From Candidatus Amphrikana amoebophyrae (GTDB lineage: Bacteria; Chlamydiota; Chlamydiia; Chlamydiales; JACRBE01): 53,012 nucleotides of DNA. Position 1 is the stretch's first letter. Every line of letters begins with the position of its first letter. The stretch spans positions 1 through 53,012 of the forward strand of contig JAUHQG010000051.1 of assembly GCA_030408475.1 (NCBI GenBank), written 5' to 3'. Below, piece by piece: positions 50,770 to 53,012 of the stretch. The notes under the pieces are model-generated. The model was not told the origin of the DNA and ran no database searches. It saw only the letters and a program-made list of their open reading frames with translations. A program made the translations under genes and the position numbers.

Positions 50770-50791
50770 TATACACCATATATGGTGTATA
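50770..50791. promoter_or_regulatory. perfect 22-bp palindrome, probable operator
   Basis: All 11 base pairs of the two halves match; the core reads ACACCATATATGGTGT. It covers the expected transcription start and leader of the SpeD-like gene, two bases before its ATG. The position is typical of a repressor site. The A-C-C-A-T-A-T-A-T-G-G-T core is like those bound by small ribbon-helix-helix or HTH repressors, for example of toxin-antitoxin operons, none of which is nearby. Confidence 0.6.
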
Positions 50792-50819
50792 TTTTAGCAA
50801 TCTTTTTAAAAATAAACAA
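50791..50819 (-). promoter_or_regulatory. promoter of the SpeD-like gene
   Basis: Minus-strand TTGTTT (50819-50814), a 17-base spacer and TAAAAT (50796-50791). Transcription would begin near 50784, inside the palindrome. Confidence 0.45.
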
Positions 50820-50868
50820 CTTAAAATAATCATTTAGAAATAAAACAGCATCAAGTATAATCAACCGC

Positions 50869-51687
50869 ATGAAATTATTAGATCAACTTACTGTTACTTA
50901 CCCAGAATCGTCAAAAACCCAATTAAAAAAATGGGTTTTACAAGGGCGCATATCTATTGACGGCATCGTGTGCACTAAACCGCAAGAAGAGATTAACCCA
51001 GACCAAACTATATCTTTAGACGATAAAAAAGAATTTGCAAGGTGTGATCTTAAGATTATGTACAAAGATGACAGTGTTATTGTGGTTGAAAAACCGCCAG
51101 GTTTGCTCAGTGTCGCCCATGACACCAAACTTATTGATAACTGCCACTCTGTTTTAAAAAGAATGGTAGCCCCTGCTCGAGTTTATCCTGTACACCGCTT
51201 AGATCGTGAAACTTCAGGCATTCTTGTCTTTGCTCTCACAGAGCAAGCGAGAGATCATTTGAAGGAGCAATTTTTTGCTCACTCCATCCACCGTTTATAC
51301 CGAGCTTTAGTCGAAGGCGAGTTTGAACAGGACAAAGGAGAATGGCGCTCTTACCTAACTGAGAACAAATTGCTTTTTGTCTACTCTTCACCGTTTCAAA
51401 AAGAAGGGAGCAAACTAGCTATCACTCACTATGAAGTAGTGAATGTAGGAATGGGATTTAGCGAAGTCTACTTTAAACTAGAAACAGGTCGTAAAAACCA
51501 AATTAGAGCGCAATGCTTAGCCAATGGTCACCCTATTGCTGGTGACAAAAAATATGGAGCTAAAACTAACCCTATTAAACGGTTAGCTTTGCATGCAGAA
51601 GAGCTTGAATTTACCCACCCAAAAACTGGTAAGAGAAAAAAGTTCGAATCAAAACCCTCTTTTGATTTATTTCTACAAGTGCTATAG
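50869..51687 (+). CDS. RluA-family pseudouridine synthase
   Basis: A 272-residue enzyme. An S4 RNA-binding domain (about 1-55) precedes the catalytic core with VYPVHRLDRETSGILVFA, whose Asp is the catalytic base, and YFKLETGRKNQIRAQ. It isomerises uridine in 23S rRNA or tRNA. The exact target (RluC, RluD or TruC-like) cannot be assigned. It is followed after eight bases by the PspC gene. Confidence 0.9.
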   Translation: MKLLDQLTVTYPESSKTQLKKWVLQGRISIDGIVCTKPQEEINPDQTISLDDKKEFARCDLKIMYKDDSVIVVEKPPGLLSVAHDTKLIDNCHSVLKRMVAPARVYPVHRLDRETSGILVFALTEQARDHLKEQFFAHSIHRLYRALVEGEFEQDKGEWRSYLTENKLLFVYSSPFQKEGSKLAITHYEVVNVGMGFSEVYFKLETGRKNQIRAQCLANGHPIAGDKKYGAKTNPIKRLALHAEELEFTHPKTGKRKKFESKPSFDLFLQVL

Positions 51688-51695
51688 TCAATAAC

Positions 51696-52088
51696 ATGAA
51701 GAGATTATATCGCTGCCGATGGGATCGGAAAATATCAGGAGTTTGTGGTGGACTTGGTCAATATATCAATGTTGATCCCTCTATTTTGCGCCTTGTTACT
51801 CTTATATTAATTCCCTTTACAGGCTTTATTATTATCCCAATCGTCTATTTGATCGCCTCTTTAGTCATCCCCGAAGGGCCAAAAGCTTATATACAACCTA
51901 AGTTTAAGCGACTTACTAAATCATCTTCTGATCGTATTTTTTCCGGCATTTGCGGCGGAATAGGCAAGTTTTTACGAGTAAATTCTCATATTGTAAGAGC
52001 CGCTTGCGTTGTTGGATGTTTCATCTCCTTTGGCACTTTAGTGCTCATATATATTGCCGCTATATTCATCCTCCCCATAGAGAAATAG
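51696..52088 (+). CDS. protein with two PspC domains
   Basis: A 130-residue protein made of two copies of the PspC domain: RCRWDRKISGVCGGLGQYIN...LRLVTL and, again, KSSSDRIFSGICGGIGKFLR...VRAACV. Each carries a hydrophobic helix. PspC is normally the membrane partner of a phage-shock (cell-envelope stress) system, but no PspA or PspF is near. Eight bases after the pseudouridine synthase, so co-transcribed. Confidence 0.82.
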   Translation: MKRLYRCRWDRKISGVCGGLGQYINVDPSILRLVTLILIPFTGFIIIPIVYLIASLVIPEGPKAYIQPKFKRLTKSSSDRIFSGICGGIGKFLRVNSHIVRAACVVGCFISFGTLVLIYIAAIFILPIEK

Positions 52089-52102
52089 CCCCCTCCATTC
52101 CC

Positions 52103-52132
52103 TTGATTTTTTATTCAAATTTTTGCTATAAT
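52103..52132 (+). promoter_or_regulatory. strong promoter before a broken gene
   Basis: TTGATT (52103-52108), an 18-base spacer and a perfect TATAAT (52127-52132). The gene it served is broken. Confidence 0.6.
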
Positions 52133-52141
52133 AATTTTAAA

Positions 52142-52786
52142 CCTAGTAAAACAACAACTTTAGGGTTGGATCCAATGATTTTGAGATCGGCATATTAAAA
52201 AACCCAGATTTACAAGATTTAGCCTCAAAATTAGATACTCGGCAAAGGCATTTAGCTAATTCTCTTGAAGATTCACCTCAATATAACAATTGTAGTAAAA
52301 GTTTGGGATGATGCTTGCGTCATCCCCACTAAAACCTTAAGAGATCTTAGAATCGCAAAAGTGATATTTCATTCGCCTGAATATCAAGAAGCCATTATTC
52401 AACCTGAAGGCAAGGTTTTAACAATAATAGCTGCGCTACCTCTAGAAAAAGAATCTAAGTTTTGGCCACTATTAGTCGCTTCTGAGGGATTTAAGTGACG
52501 CTTGTGGGGGTTCACATCGGTTGTTGACTTTCTAACAGCGCCCACAAATGGCAAAATACCCTTTATTGAGATTTATGACACAAGAGAAGAGTTTTTACTT
52601 CATCAACGCGCTGCCTTCCATTATTTACACCCTGAAATCAAAGAAGCCGAATCAGAAATAATAGCAGCGATAGCAAAAGGAGAACTGCCATTAGAAGATG
52701 GACATAGCAAGCCAAAAACAATGATAGAAGACAGAAGCTGGTTAGGCTACCCAAATAAATCCACACAGAGTGTGTTTACAGTATAG
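52142..52786 (+). pseudogene. multiply broken gene of unknown function
   Basis: Coding-like fragments fit together with frame changes: PSKTTTLGLD (from 52142), then NDFEIGILKNPDLQDLASKLD to about 52290, then VVKVWDDACVIPTKTLRDLR to a TGA at 52496-52498, and, in the same frame, LWGFTSVVDFLTAP to TAA at 52784. Two frameshifts and one in-frame TGA are needed to join them. No ATG stands in front of the first part. The product would be a soluble protein of about 215 residues. No family recognised. The clear promoter suggests recent decay. Confidence 0.55.
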
Positions 52787-52800
52787 ACTCATACACCACT

Positions 52801-53012
52801 TTATGCAATGTTATAGTCATCACCCGAAATCGCCCCTAAAACCATAGCTTTAAAGTCTTCTTTATCAGTCGCTACAGACGCAGGAAGACTAATAGAATTA
52901 AAACAGGTGTGTATTTCAGGCCTATCCCGCCATCCTCTATTTATTTTAATATTAAGAGAGGGCGATAAGGAGATATTACCCGTAATGGATTTTACAAACT
53001 GCACTCGATTCT
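52801..53012 (-). CDS. C-terminal end of an unknown protein, cut by the window
   Basis: An open minus-strand frame runs from the right edge (N-R-V-Q-F-V-K-S-I-T-G-N) to the stop at 52801. About 70 residues are seen, ending VLGAISGDDYNIA. A GTG at 53004 is the only start inside the window and has no ribosome site; the gene probably continues beyond. No family recognised. Confidence 0.5.
   Translation of the reverse strand, partial: NRVQFVKSITGNISLSPSLNIKINRGWRDRPEIHTCFNSISLPASVATDKEDFKAMVLGAISGDDYNIA

Noticed and set aside
52199-52264. Separate small gene before 52265
   Set aside because: The stretch fits the broken gene in another frame and lacks its own start and ribosome site.
1086-52498. 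TGA as a sense codon in this organism
   Set aside because: Intact genes end with TGA (for example dnaN and dsbA) and core proteins read normally with UGG for Trp, so the in-frame TGA codons are best seen as mutations.

Overview
The window looks like a chromosomal piece of an environmental (non-Chlamydiaceae) member of the Chlamydiae. It is AT-rich. It carries gene neighbourhoods typical of the phylum: leuS-waaA, smpB-dnaN-recF, a complete aro cluster with a fused AroDE, a SET-domain NUE-like protein, pgi, mnmA and a DsbA/DsbB pair. Aconitase is present, whereas Chlamydiaceae lack it, which points to an amoeba-associated lineage such as Parachlamydia, Simkania or Waddlia relatives. The tRNA genes encode no CCA. 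The genus cannot be fixed from sequence reading alone.

Layout. 1-3240: a four-helix membrane protein, a gene broken by an in-frame TGA, a family 2 glycosyltransferase, a GNAT acetyltransferase, and tRNA-Met/tRNA-fMet separated by a terminator. 3276-7059: waaA and leuS. 7442-11936: two unknown genes, smpB, dnaN and recF, all co-directional. 11971-13031: two damaged genes, one split only by an A9 homopolymer. 13136-16381: an unusual minus-strand cassette of a histidine phosphatase, an APH-type kinase with a signal peptide and a flavin monooxygenase with a signal peptide. 16597-21368: pgi, tRNA-Pro, a conserved unknown, trmB and a possible permuted papain-like protein. 21476-25069: an expansion zone with a tandem paralogue pair, a patatin lipoprotein whose C-terminal tail recurs in two further places, duplicated promoters and a lipase-like lipoprotein. 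25111-25743: an IS605-type deletion remnant abutting an outer-membrane protein gene. 27273-32398: small membrane proteins, DUF3750, aconitase, a PLP enzyme and the SET protein. 32476-34401: a large protein with a proline-rich repeated tail, a candidate effector. 34479-39688: aroDE, aroB, aroA, aroK, aroC. 39829-42075: envelope proteins. 42072-44735: a GH63-like glucosidase. 44913-50317: an EamA transporter, mnmA, an RDD protein and the Dsb pair. 50366-52088: an exported SpeD-like protein behind a perfect operator-like palindrome, an RluA-type synthase and a double PspC protein. 52103-53012: a multiply broken gene with an intact promoter and the end of one more gene.

Together the core genes give LPS Kdo transfer, translation and ribosome rescue, replication and repair, chorismate synthesis and periplasmic disulfide formation. 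The accessory genes are rich in exported enzymes of unknown purpose and in broken genes. The most interesting items are the exported kinase/monooxygenase cassette, the catalytically stripped exported SpeD-like protein with its palindromic operator, the duplicated tail-plus-promoter module around the patatin, the A9-split gene and the proline-repeat protein. All functional calls come from reading motifs; no database search was run.
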